A stretch of DNA of 64,000 nt, taken from the NCBI RefSeq assembly GCF_022682495.2, contig NC_071397.1, positions 17,246,739-17,310,738 on the forward strand, in the 5' to 3' direction. Positions 49,160 to 59,644 of the stretch are shown here, piece after piece; the first letter of the stretch is position 1, and each line of letters opens with the position of its first letter. A program made the translations under genes and the position numbers. The stretch is from Desmodus rotundus (Eukaryota; Chordata; Mammalia; Chiroptera; Phyllostomidae). A model generated the notes under the pieces. It was not told the origin of the DNA. It made no database searches and worked only from the letters and a program-made list of their open reading frames with translations.

Positions 49160-49173
49160 GTCGCCCGGGCAAC
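49160..49173. promoter_or_regulatory. EFHC1: RFX X-box, exact consensus
   Basis: GTCGCC-CG-GGCAAC matches the X-box rule GTNRCC-N(0-3)-RGYAAC at every position, with a 2-base spacer. RFX factors bind this box in promoters of ciliary genes, usually within about 150 bases of the start codon or start site. EFHC1 is an axonemal protein, so the box fits the gene. Confidence 0.7.
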
Positions 49174-49220
49174 CAGGGAGGACAAAAACCAGTCGGAGGG
49201 GCAGTGGCGAAGCGACTGCG

Positions 49221-49283
49221 ATGGTGTCGAACCCGGTGCACGGCCTGCCCTTTCTGCCGGGCACATCCTTTACGGACTCCACG
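49221..49283 (+). CDS. EFHC1: EFHC1 coding exon 1 (residues 1-21)
   Basis: Encodes MVSNPVHGLPFLPGTSFTDST, matching the human EFHC1 N-terminus except T18 for human K18. It ends at a GTGAGA donor (49284) in phase 0. EFHC1 (myoclonin 1) is a microtubule inner protein of motile-cilium doublets, related to Chlamydomonas Rib72, with three DM10 domains and a C-terminal EF-hand region. None of those domains lies in this exon. The reading frame is open for 49 codons upstream but contains no ATG there, and 49221 matches the known protein start. The immediate context is gactgcgATGg (T at -3 is not optimal, G at +4 is good). Confidence 0.95.
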
Positions 49284-49329
49284 GTGAGAACTTCTCCGCC
49301 GGACTCCTACCCGTCTCTACCTGCCCCCA

Positions 49330-50120
49330 CCCTCAGAGGCTTCGGAGGGCTCGCTGCCCTCTCTTCTCCACCCAAGATTGTTCTCTCTCCCTCCAAACCT
49401 GTCCTGTGCCGCGACCCTGTATCTCTTCCCCGCCGCAAGTCTGCCGTCCTCCCCCACTCAGCCTCACCCTCTCCATCCTATCTCCATTCCGCTCCACCTC
49501 GGCAGTCTGTTGCTTTCATTCATTCAGTCTATTGGCTTAGCCATGTTCTTCCTTTCTGCTCCTTGCTGCTCTGGCCCCTGCTTCTTCTCACTCTAGATCA
49601 CTGTTTTCCCCCCTTCCTCCCAAGCTCTCTCTTTAGGTTCTCTCCCACTCTCATTCTCCCACACAGTACCCCTCTCTTCCCAGGTCCATCCTTAACCTCT
49701 TACCCCCTGTCCACTTGCCTCCACCCTTTCTCCCACTCAGCATCTCTACACCTCCATTCTCATTACCACAGCACCATCCCACCCTTTCTCCTCAGGCCAA
49801 TCATTCTCTCCCTGCTTCCTCCCTCTCCTGAATCCTAGATCAAGTAATCTTTCACACCCCCAGTTCCATTTCCGTCTTATATATCATTTCAACGCATCCT
49901 CTTCTTTCCACAGGCCCTTTTCCGCAGTCTGCACCCTTCTCATTTATGCTTCTAGCCAGCCCCTTCCCTTTTCTGTCCAGCACTTCTGCCTTTTCTGTTG
50001 TGCAGTTTGGTCCCACCTTCTCCCCATTCCCATTTTATCTTCTTAATTATTCCTCCAAAAGTTAAACTCTCAACACAGGTCTATCTTCCTCCCAAACTAT
50101 CCTTCCCTGCTTTGGAGAAG
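49330..50120. repeat. Pyrimidine-rich tract at start of EFHC1 intron 1
   Basis: Nearly 800 bases dominated by C and T on the + strand with few purines. Not a simple repeat. It starts immediately after exon 1. Confidence 0.7.
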
Positions 50121-51377
50121 ATAATTCCGTTCCAGTTCCTTCAACTACAACTGATTAATTTTTTCCTATCCCTAGTTCTATTATTTTCAATCTAACATTT
50201 TAATAAAACATTCATGTTTAGATTTTGTTTTGCCGCTTCCTGACCTTAAGTGTATTTAGTGGCATTCTCTAGACAAAATTGAAGAGAGGAAAAGAGCTTT
50301 TTCTCCCCTAACATAGTTTAGCTCTTGACAAAATTATTTAGGATTTGTTTTATTTCTAACAGGGTTACTGAATTATATGTTGGAAGATCAATACTGAGAT
50401 TCAGTAGGCTGATATCAATAATAATTTATATTTAAATAGTGTAACAATTTAAGCTAAAAGTTCCTCTTCATGGTCATAAAGGTAAGATAAAATAGTCAAT
50501 TTATTGGGGGGGATAAAAATGAATTAAAATTGAAAGGTTGGTGAGGAAATTTGGATTCTGAATCTCTTCTTCAAATTATTCCTGCATTAAGACACAGCAT
50601 CATAGATTTTTCACTTCAGGGGACTTTCAAGTTTTATGTAATTTAGAAAATGTTGTAGGCTCATTGCTGCCCTGTGAGGGAGCAGCATAAGCATTTGGTG
50701 TTGGTGGATGCCAGTTACCCACAAGGCAGGGTTGATTACAGAGGTGTGGGCTGGAGGTGCCAAGCTCTCAGACATACCGCTGTACTACGAGTAAGATGAA
50801 CTATGCATTGGGCGTATTTCGTATTTTCAATACATTTTGTCTTATCTGAAATTTGAAAAACATGGTCACTGTCTTCAGCACGGAAGGACTGCATGTGTAT
50901 AACTCTCACAGAGTTAAGAACCATAATGACTAAGAAGGGTAGGGAGGCCTTAGGTTGACTTGCTTGGGATGCCCATGAGGATTCACTAAAAAGGTCATAT
51001 GTTGAGTAATGCGAGCAATGTCTCTCTGAAATGGGGAAAGCAAATGAAGCAGCTGTTACTTCTGCCTTTAGAGGTGGAAGAGGAGGAGCTTGAAGTTATA
51101 CAAATTACCCACTCAAAAAGTCAACTGAGCCCATTTTGTTCTGTTATTTGTGTTATGCCTCTGGAGCAGCTCTTGTCAAATGACTTGTGACCCTGAATTT
51201 GTGACCCTAAAAAAAAATCTACAGTCCATAACTCTTAGAGCAAAAGAAATTTACTCCATTATACCTTTTTGGTTAGTACAGATCTTGAAAATAGTAGGTT
51301 GGGCTAAAAACAAAATAGTAGGTAGATAAGTATGCCATTCTTTCATTAAAATATTTTTGATGATTTAACCTAAATTT

Positions 51378-51440
51378 TATGTATATGTGTATACATGTGT
51401 ATTTGTGTATATAACATATATGTACACACATACACATATG
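51378..51440. repeat. Alternating TA/TG/CA low-complexity stretch
   Basis: Pyrimidine-purine alternation (tatatgtgtatacatgtgta on the left, catatatgtacacacataca on the right), with the two halves forming an imperfect inverted repeat. Confidence 0.7.
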
Positions 51441-51529
51441 ATTGTGAAAGTAACCTACCATTACAAAAAACAGAAAAAGGAAAAAAATTTCTATCGAATT
51501 AACCTCTAATTTTTCTTTCCATTTTCTTT

Positions 51530-51720
51530 TCCAGCTTTATTGAGCTATTATTGACATATAACATTGTGTAAGTTTAAAATGTACAACTGGTTGATTTGAG
51601 ACACATATTTTGCACAATGATTACCACCACTGTTTTAATTACTATAGCTTTGTAATATACAAAGTACAGCTCAGGATAATAGGTGTATACTTCCTGCACA
51701 GTGGAAAATTTGCGTATAAT
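51530..51720 (-). mobile_element. Old L1 3'-UTR fragment, antisense
   Basis: 'agctttattgagctattatt' then 'gacatataacattgtgtaag' is typical of the antisense 3' end of older L1 families. Confidence 0.55.
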
Positions 51721-51761
51721 TACAGTCGGCCCTCTGTATATATGGATTCCTAACCACAAAA

Positions 51762-51860
51762 TTGACCCTTGAACAACACTGGTTGAACACAAGGGTCAAT
51801 GGGGAAAAAATCACGTATAAATGGACCTGCATATTTCAAACCTGTTTTGTTAAAGGGTCA
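51762..51860. mobile_element. Short MITE-like DNA transposon (Tigger/pogo-like)
   Basis: A 99-base unit with inverted ends: TTGACCCTTGAACAAC at 51762-51777 and, at 51844-51860, the reverse complement with two differences. The interior 'aaaaatcacgtataaatgga' resembles human Tigger-like MITEs. Family assignment is tentative. Confidence 0.6.
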
Positions 51861-53031
51861 CCATAATTTGAAATCGGGAAGTGTGATACCTCCAGCTTTG
51901 TTGTTCTTTCTCAGTATTGCTTTGGCTGTTCAGGGTCTTTTGTGGTGTCATATAAATTTCAGAATTTCTTTTTTCTGTGAAAACTGCCATTGGAATTTCA
52001 GTAGAGATTGCATTAAATATATAGATTACTTTGGGTATTATGAACATTTTAATAATCTTAAACCTTCCAGCCATGAACACACATTATCTTTCTGTTTGTT
52101 CATATCTTCAATTTATTTAATCAAAGTCTTATAGTTTTCAGTATACACATCTTTTACCTCCTTGGTTAAATTTATTCCTAGTATTTTATTGTTTTTCATG
52201 CTGTTGTGAATGGGATTGTTTTCTTTCTTTATTTTTCAGATATTTCATGTTAATGAATAGAAACACAACTGATTTTTGAGTGTTGATTTTGTACCCTCTA
52301 AATTTACTGATTTGTTGATAAGTTATAACAGGGTTTTTTTTTTTTTTTGGTTTAGTCTTTAGAGTTTTCTAAATGTAAGATCATATTGTCTGCAAACAGA
52401 GAGTTTTACTTCTTCCCTTCCTATTTGGATGCCGTTTTAGTTCTTTTTCTAGTCCAACTGCTCTGGCTAGGACTTCCAGAACTATGTTGAATAAGAGTGG
52501 TGAGAGTGGGCGTCCTTGTTTTGGTCCTGCTCTTAGAGTAAACATCTTTCAACCTTTCATCATTGAGTATGATGTTAACTATCTATGAGCTTGTCATATA
52601 TGTTTGTTACTATGTTGAGGTATGTTCCTTCTATACTCAATTTGTTGAGAGTTTTTATCCTGAATGGATGTTGCATTGCCTTTTATTCATCTAATGAGAG
52701 TATCATATGATTTTTATCTTTCATTCTATTAATGTGGGGTATCATATTTATTGATTTGTGCTGTGTTAAACCATCCTTGCATCTCAGAGATAAATACCAC
52801 TTGATCGTAATATGTGATCTTTTAAATAAGCTGTTGGATGTAGTTTACTACTGTGTTGTTGATTGTTTTGCATCTTATTTCATCAGGGATATTGGTCTGT
52901 AATTTTCTTTTCTTGTATTATCCTTATCTGGTTTTGGTATCAGGGTAATGCTGGCCTTAAAAAATGAATTTGCGAGCATCCCTACTCTTCAGTGTTTTGG
53001 AAGAGTTTGAGGATTTGGATTAATTCTTTTT
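51861..53031 (-). mobile_element. Old L1, antisense, ORF2 3' half
   Basis: Runs of L1 ORF2 read backward: 'acctccttggttaaatttat', 'gcaaacagagagttttactt', 'gaataagagtggtgagagtg', 'gagtatgatgttaactatct'. The element is cut at 53031 by a younger sense L1 and resumes at 54644. Many stops; inactive. Confidence 0.85.
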
Positions 53032-53047
53032 AAAATATTTGGTTCTG
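53032..53047. repeat. Target-site duplication, left copy
   Basis: AAAATATTTGGTTCTG. The right copy at 54628-54643 is AAAATGTTTGGTTCTG, one base different. Together they fix the ends of the young L1. Confidence 0.85.
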
Positions 53048-54627
53048 AACTATAAACAACCCCGGATAGCTGCAGCAATTTTGAGAAAGAAGTAGGAGGG
53101 ATCACAATATGTGATATCAAACTATATCAGCAGGCCATGGTAATCAAAACATTCTGGTACTGGCATAAGAACAGACATATAGATCAATGGAACAGAATAG
53201 AGAGCCCAGAAATAAACCCAAGTCTCTATGGTCAATTAATATTTACAAAGGGGGCAGACACATAAAATGGAGTAAAAATAGCCTCTTCAACAAATGGTGT
53301 TGGGAGATCTGGACACCTAGATGCAAAAAAATGAAACTCGACCACCAACTTACACCATACACAAAAATAAACTCAAGATGGATAAAAGACTTAAATATAA
53401 GTCGTGATACCATAAAAGTCCTAGAGGACAACAGAGGCAGGAAAATCTCAGATATTCAACATAGCAATATTTTCACTGATACATCCCCTAGAGCAAGGGA
53501 CATAAAGGAAAGAATAAACAAATGGGACTTCATCAAAATAAAAAGCTTCTGTATGGCTAAAGAAAACATCAGCAAAATGAAAAGGGAACCAACCGTATGG
53601 GAAAATATATTTGCCAATGATACCTTGGACAAGGGTTTGATCTCCAAAATATACAAAGAACTCACCCGATTCTACTCCAGGAAGACAAATAACCCAATCA
53701 ATTGAAAAATGCCCAAAGGACTGGAACAGACACTTCTCCAAGGAGGACATACAGAGGGTCCAGAGACATATGAAGGGATGCTCAGCATCACTAGCCATCG
53801 GAAAGATGCAAAGTACAACCACAATGGGATACCACTTCACACCAGTCAAAATAGCCATCATTAACAAATCAACAAACAAGTGCTGGCCAGGTTATGGAGA
53901 AAAGAGAAAGTGCACTGTTGGTGGGAATGCAGACTGGTGCAGCCACTGTGGAAAACAGTATGGAATTTCCTCAGAAAACGAAAAATGGAACTGCCTTTTG
54001 ACCCAGCAATTCCACTGCTGGGATTATACCCTAAGAATCCTGAAACACCAATTCAAAAGAACCTTTGCATCCCAATGTTCATAGCAGCACAGTTTACAGT
54101 AGCCAAGTGTTGGAAGCAACCTAAATGCCCATCAGTAAATGAGTAGATCAAAAAACTTTGGTACATTTACACAATGGAATACCATGCAGCAGAAAGAAAG
54201 AAGGTGCTCCTACCCTTTGTGACAGCATGGATGGAACTGGAGAACATTATGTTAAGTGAAATAAGCCAGGTTGTGAAAGATAAATACCATATGATCTCAC
54301 CTATATGTAGAACCTAATCAACACAACAAACAAGCAAATGAAATATAACCGGAGACTTTGAAGTAAAGAACAAACTGACAGGGACCAGGGGGGAAGGGGG
54401 AGGGTGATAATGGGGGAAAATGGGAACGGTGGTAAAGGAACATGTATAAAGGACACATGGACAAAGCTAAAGGGGGTAGGATTGAGGATAGGAGGTGGGG
54501 ATGGGTGGGGTAGGGGGGAGTGGTGGGGGTATAGTGGAGACAATTGTACTTGAACAACAATTTAAAAAATGGGAAAAAAAGAGAAAAAAGTGAGGATAAT
54601 TACACCAAAAATAAAGTAAAATAAAAT
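53048..54627 (+). mobile_element. Young 5'-truncated L1 nested in an old L1
   Basis: About 1.58 kb with the ORF2 C-terminal region, a G-rich 3' UTR (G-quadruplex-capable at 54497-54518) and an A-rich 'aaaataaaataaa' tail. The 16-base target duplication is nearly intact. The related copy at 46.5 kb shares the 3' part. Confidence 0.92.
53187..54146 (+). pseudogene. Broken L1 ORF2 C-terminal region
   Basis: The frame at 53187-53705 (172 codons) carries late-ORF2 sequence. It then shifts: the continuation is read in other frames, from about 53770 and 53880, the latter ending at a stop (VNE*) where the copy at 46.6 kb continues VNE-like into WIKKLGYIY. The reverse transcriptase and endonuclease parts are absent because of 5' truncation. 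It cannot retrotranspose. Confidence 0.8.
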
Positions 54628-54643
54628 AAAATGTTTGGTTCTG

Positions 54644-57600
54644 GGCTATTCTTGTTGGTTGATCTTTGATTACTGACTCAATATCCTTATTCATTATTGG
54701 TCTGTTCATATTTTCTATTCATGATTCAATGTTCATAGAGTGTATGTTTCTAGGAATTTATCCATTTATTTTCAGTTATCAAGTTTGTTGGTGTATACCT
54801 ATAAACAGTAGTCTCTCATGAGCCTTTGTATTTCTGTGGTATCAGTTATGTCTCCTTCCATTTCTGTTTTTACTTATTTGAATCCTCTTGTTTTCTTAGT
54901 TTACCTAAAGTTTTGTCAATTTTGTTTATCTTTTGAGAAAATCAGCTCTTAGTTTTGTTGGTCCTTTCTATCAGTTTTCTGTCTCTATTTCACTTATTAC
55001 TGCTCTGATTTTTGGTGTTTCCTTCCTTCTGCTAACTCTGTGCTTAGTTCTTGTTTCTAGTTTTTTGAGATATATAAAGTGCGGTGGTTTATTTGAGATT
55101 TTTGTTCCTTTTTTAAAATTTATTTTTTAATTCCAGTTGAAATGCAGTATTATATTAATTTCAGATGTACAACATAGTGATTAGACATTTATATACCTTA
55201 TGAAACAATTACCCCAATAAGTCTAGTATCCTTCTGACACCATAATATGCATCTTTCTTTTTTCTTTCTTGTTTCTTAATGCACACATTTATTGCTATAA
55301 AAATCCCTCTTGGAACTGCTTTTGCAGCATCTATATGATTTTCATATGTTGTATTTCCATTTTTGTTTGTTTCAAGGTATTATTTCCTTTTGATTTCTTT
55401 GACCCATTAATTGTTCAATGGGTATTTTGCTTAATTTTGACATATTGTGAATTTTCTAGCTTTCTGTTATTTTGTATCATTACAATCAGAAAAGATACTT
55501 TGTATATTTTCAATCTGTTGAGACTTGTTTTGTGACCTATCATATGACCCATTCTGAATAATGTTCTATGGGTACTTGAGAAAAATGTATATTCTGCTAC
55601 TGTTGAATGGGTTGTTCTATATATGTATTAAGTTCATTTGATCTCAATTCAAGTCCAATGTTTCCTTGTTGATTTTCTGTCTGACTGGTCTACCCATTGT
55701 TGAAAGTGGAGTATTGAAGTCCACTACTATTGTTTTTTCTATATTTCTCTCTAGATCTGTTAGTATTTTCTTAATATATTTAGGTGCTCTGATGTATGCA
55801 TGTATATTTACAATTGTCATATCTTCTTAATGAATTGACCCCTTATTATAAAATGACTGTTTTTATGTCTCATTACCAGTTTTGGCTTAAAGTTTCTTTT
55901 ATATGGCCTAAGTACAGCTACCCCTGCTTTCTTTTGGTTTCTACTTGAATGGAATATCTTTTTCCATCCTTTCATTTTTAGCCCATGTGTGTCCTTAAAG
56001 CTGAAGTGAGTCTCTTCTAGGTAACATGTAGTTAGGTCTTTTTCAAAAAAATAATCCAGCTTGTCTTTTGATTGGATATATCAATTAATTTATATTTAGT
56101 GTAATTGTTCGTAGGTAAGGACTTACTAGAACCAGCTTTTATTTTCTGGCTGTTTCATAGTTCCTTTGTTCATTTCTTCCTTGCTGCCTGCCTTCATGAA
56201 TTGATGATTTCCCATAGTGGTTTGCTTTGATTCCCTTCTCTTTATCCTTTGTGAAACCACTGTAGGTTTGTGGTTACCATGAGGCTTACATAAAGCATAT
56301 ATCTGTTTTAATACTTTTGTCCTTTAACATTTATACTAAATTTAAGTAGTTAACACATCACCATATTATAGTATTAAGGTATTCTGAATCTGACTATATG
56401 CTTATCTTTACCTGTTTGTTATATATTTTCATGTTACAAATTAATGCCTTTTTATTTCAGCTTGAAGAACTTCTTACAGTATTTCTTAAGTTAGGTGTAG
56501 TGGTGATGAATTCTTTTATTATTAGGAAAAGTTTTTATCTCACCTTTATTTCTGAATCTCAACTTTTTGGGGTAGAATATTCTTGGTTGGTAGTTGCTCT
56601 CTTTCAGCACTTTGAGTATATCATCTCGTTCTCTCCTGGCCTGCAAGGTATCTACTGAGAAATTCATGATAGTTTTATGGAGGTTCCCTTGTATGAAAGA
56701 TTTCTTTTTCCTTTTATTGTTTTTAAAAATTCTTTCTTTGTCTTTGATTTTAGACAGTTTTATTATTGTGTCTTGGAGAACATTATTTTGGTTTGAAAAT
56801 TATAGGTAATCTGTTAGCTTCATGAACTTGGGTATCCAACTCTCTCCCTAGGTTTGGGAAGTTCTCAGCCATTGTTTCTTTAAGTAAACATTCTACCCCT
56901 TTCTCCCTCTCTGCTCCTCCAGGACTCCCAAGATGCATACATTATTTCTCTTATTAATGTCCTGTAAATTCATTAGGCTTTCTTCATTCATTTCCATTCT
57001 TTTTTCTTTTTGCTCTGCCGATTGGATAATTTCGAATGATTTGTCTTCTAGCTCACAGATTCTTTCTGGTGCTTGTTCAAATCTTCCATTAAAGCTACTA
57101 TTGAATTCTTCAGCTCAGTCATTTTATTCTTCAGCTCCAAAATTGCTTTTTGTTTCTTTTTAATGTTTTCTGTCTCTTTGTTAAGCTTCTCATTTTGTTC
57201 TTGTATTGTTTTCCTGATATTGTTCAATCATTTATCTGTGTACTTTTGTAGCTTTCTGAACATCTTTGGGGCAATTACTTTGATTTTTTATTAGGAATCT
57301 TCTGGCTTTTCACTCCTGGATCTAGTGCTGCAGGGCACCAGGTGGGGGGTTGTGTAGCAGTGGGTCTGGCAGGGTTGCGGGTGGGCATGATGTCTCTTGG
57401 GCTCAGACCCCTGGGTCTACAGTATTGACAACTGTGTGGTCCTTGGCAAGCACCATAGGTGTTCCACAGTGGCTGCAGGGGCTGTTCGGGATTTCAGTGG
57501 CACTTCCAGGTCCAGCAGGCAGGGACCAGGACAGCCAGCAGTGGTGACCCAGATCCAGTGGTGTGCACCTTCTCAGTCGCAGAAGGCCAGATGCAGGTGG

Positions 57601-58535
57601 CAGTGCAGTGGCAGGGGCTGTTTGCGGATACATGCATAGTTGTGGGGGCCAGAGCAAGCAGCAAGGTCTGGGCCAACAATGGACTCACTGGCAGCTACAA
57701 AGGCCCCAGTTGTCAGTGTGCTCTCCCATCTCCATGTGCACACTCTCCTGCTGGGCATGCACATTGCAAGAGGCCTGTACTAGGTAGGTCAGGCCAGTTA
57801 CTTGGAGATGCACAGCTGGAGGGGCTTGCTCCAGGCTAATGTACAGCCGTGGGGGTCAGCTGGGGGTTGGTGTCTATGCTGGTATCTTGTGCTTGAGCTG
57901 TACCTCTGGCCAGGACAGGGAAAAGAGGAGTGTGGAAGGTGACAGCAAACATGAATACCTGTGGGGTGAAATCCAGTGAAATCTGCAGGGAGTACATAGT
58001 GGTTGCCGCCATGCTTGCTATTGGCTTCATGTAAGTGGCAGAATCTTCTGGGATTGTCCATTGGGCAGTTCTCTGTGAACCCCAGTCATTGCCAATCATG
58101 GCTGCTGCCAGCAGACCTGGTTGTCTTCTTTGCTTCTAGCTGGCTTTGTACACTTCAGCTCAACTGGTCTGGGTGGGGTGAAACTGAAGTGGGGCCTTTG
58201 TGCTGTATTGCCCACAAAGACTAGAGAATCTGGTTGCTCATCCTGTCTTCTTTTCCCGGTAAGGGGAACTCTAGCTGGGCAACTCCATCTTGGCATTGAA
58301 CAAGGCCAGCTTGGGGGATGGGACAGTGCAGGCAAAATGAAGTTCTCTTCCTTCTCTTCTTGTGTGATTATTGTCAGATTATTTTTTGTTCAACTGTATT
58401 GCTAAAACCTCCTAAGTAGACTCTAGAGCTCTTCCAGAGCTGTTTTGATGCACGTATAGCTGTCTAATCACTGATCTTTGTGCAGGGACAGGGAGACCAG
58501 GGTCTATCACCATTTTTGTCTCCTCTGCCTTCAAA
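54644..58535 (-). mobile_element. Old L1, antisense, ORF2 5' part to 5' UTR
   Basis: Continues the element cut at 53031: 'tggtttatttgagatttttg', 'gtccactactattgtttttt', then an ORF1/linker-like part (56.1-57.3 kb) and a GC-rich segment 57.3-58.5 kb that looks like an old L1 5' UTR. With the first part it is about 5 kb, near full length. A short antisense L1 3' fragment is inserted at about 55110-55260. The many short open frames on both strands at 57.3-58.4 kb come from the GC-rich 5' region. Confidence 0.7.
55110..55260 (-). mobile_element. Short L1 3' fragment inside the old L1
   Basis: 'tttttaattccagttgaaat', 'acaacatagtgattagacat' and 'accccaataagtctagtatc' is an antisense L1 3' terminus. 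The surrounding ORF2 sequence resumes after it. Confidence 0.6.
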
Positions 58536-58797
58536 ATTATTTCCTTTATATTCTTTATTTAATATTTTGTTTTTTTCTCAATTACCAATAAAAATTAGCC
58601 CATTGGGGAAAAAGCCAACATAATTTAGAAATGTGTAATACAGACAGAGAGCGTTCACCAAATCTAGTCTCTTTTCAGGCGCATGTTTTCATGCTTGTAA
58701 TTGTAGTACACTTACAATTTCATATGCTGTTTCGGGGGGCTTATTAAATCAAACATTTCCCTTCAGACTGCCACATGGTCTTTAAAACCAGTATTTT

Positions 58798-59001
58798 TTT
58801 TTAAGATTTTACTTATTTATTTTTAGAGGGAAAGGGAAGGGGAAAGAGGAGGAGAGAAACATCAATATGTGGTTGCCTCTCACGTGCCCCCTGCTGGGGA
58901 CCTGGCTGGCAACCCAGGCATGTGCACTGAATGGGAATCAAACCAGTAACCCCTTGCTTCACAGGCTGTCACTCAATCCACTGAGCCACACCACCCAGGG
59001 C
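58798..59001 (-). mobile_element. VES SINE, antisense, with CTCF-like core
   Basis: Reverse VES: T-rich start with 'aagattttacttatttattt', 'gagaaacatcaatatgtggt', 'tgcctctcacgtgccccctg', 'gctggcaacccaggcatgtg', 'ctgagccacaccacccaggg'. Identical target copies AAAACCAGTATTTT are at 58784-58797 and 59002-59015, indicating a fairly recent insertion. Confidence 0.93.
58885..58898 (-). promoter_or_regulatory. CTCF-like core motif in VES SINE, - strand
   Basis: Reverse complement CCAGCAGGGGGCAC fits the CTCF core at all 14 positions. It is on the minus strand inside the VES SINE. The other three VES copies in the window have lost this core. Confidence 0.55.
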
Positions 59002-59644
59002 AAAACCAGTATTTTAATGACTGTGTAATAGTCCACTAAGTGAATTTTCCATTATTTGCTTATATGTTTGTCTTTTAGATTGTTTCCTATGTTTTTTTAC
59101 TATTATAACTAGTATTATAATGGTCAACTTTAGGCATATTGTTTTTTCCCATAATTTTGGACTATATCCTTAAAGGATGAGGTGGAATTACTGAGTTCAA
59201 CACTTTGAGTGTGTAATATCTACATTCTTTTCAAAGGATTTTGTGAATGTATCAGTATCATTGTAATAGGAAAGGTCTTTCAGGTAAAAATTGCTTTCAC
59301 GCAACCAGCTTCACTAGGTTCCGTGGTTTCTGACCACCAGATTAGATGAAAAGCATGGGAAGACCAGTGAAAAATTACTATTTAAAAAAACTAAAATTAG
59401 TTTCCCAAGAGAAGTGAGCTGGTAATTTACTGGGTGTTCTGGAGCCGGGCTTTATGTTTTAAACTCAGGATGCTGCTTTCCTCCTTGTTTCTAGCTAAAT
59501 GTTTCAGCTTAAAATATAAGGACCTTATAATATAGGTACTTTTTGATACAAGGTTTGTGATATTTATAAGCAAAGGTTTAAGTTTTGAAAGTTAGCCCTT
59601 TTACTAACAAATTTTATTAACAACGCACTTCTTTTCTCCTTCAG

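Larger units (their letters stand above)
48745..49220 (+). promoter_or_regulatory. EFHC1: EFHC1 promoter and 5' UTR region
   Basis: A GC-rich island directly before the EFHC1 start codon. It has no TATA box. It holds an NRF1 palindrome (49050-49062), a half X-box (49123-49130) and an exact X-box (49160-49173). The exact transcription start is not visible; it may be just after the NRF1 site. If so, the 5' UTR would contain an ATG at 49129. Confidence 0.75.
49284..59644 (+). other. EFHC1: EFHC1 intron 1
   Basis: A 10.36 kb intron from a GTGAGA donor to a pyrimidine-rich acceptor ending TTCAG at 59640-59644. The first 0.8 kb is strongly C/T-rich on the + strand. The remainder is mostly L1: an old antisense element of about 5 kb split by a younger sense L1, plus a MITE and an antisense VES SINE. 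Between about 50.2 and 51.5 kb and between 59.02 and 59.64 kb nothing clear is seen. Confidence 0.9.

Noticed and set aside
49074..49838. 254-codon frame in line with EFHC1 exon 1
   Set aside because: The real start is the ATG at 49221 and translation leaves this frame at the splice donor at 49284. The upstream part has no ATG and the downstream part is pyrimidine-rich intron.
57300..58405. Cluster of open frames on both strands looking like a possible gene
   Set aside because: They lie in the GC-rich 5' region of the old antisense L1. Frames overlap on both strands and none shows a domain.
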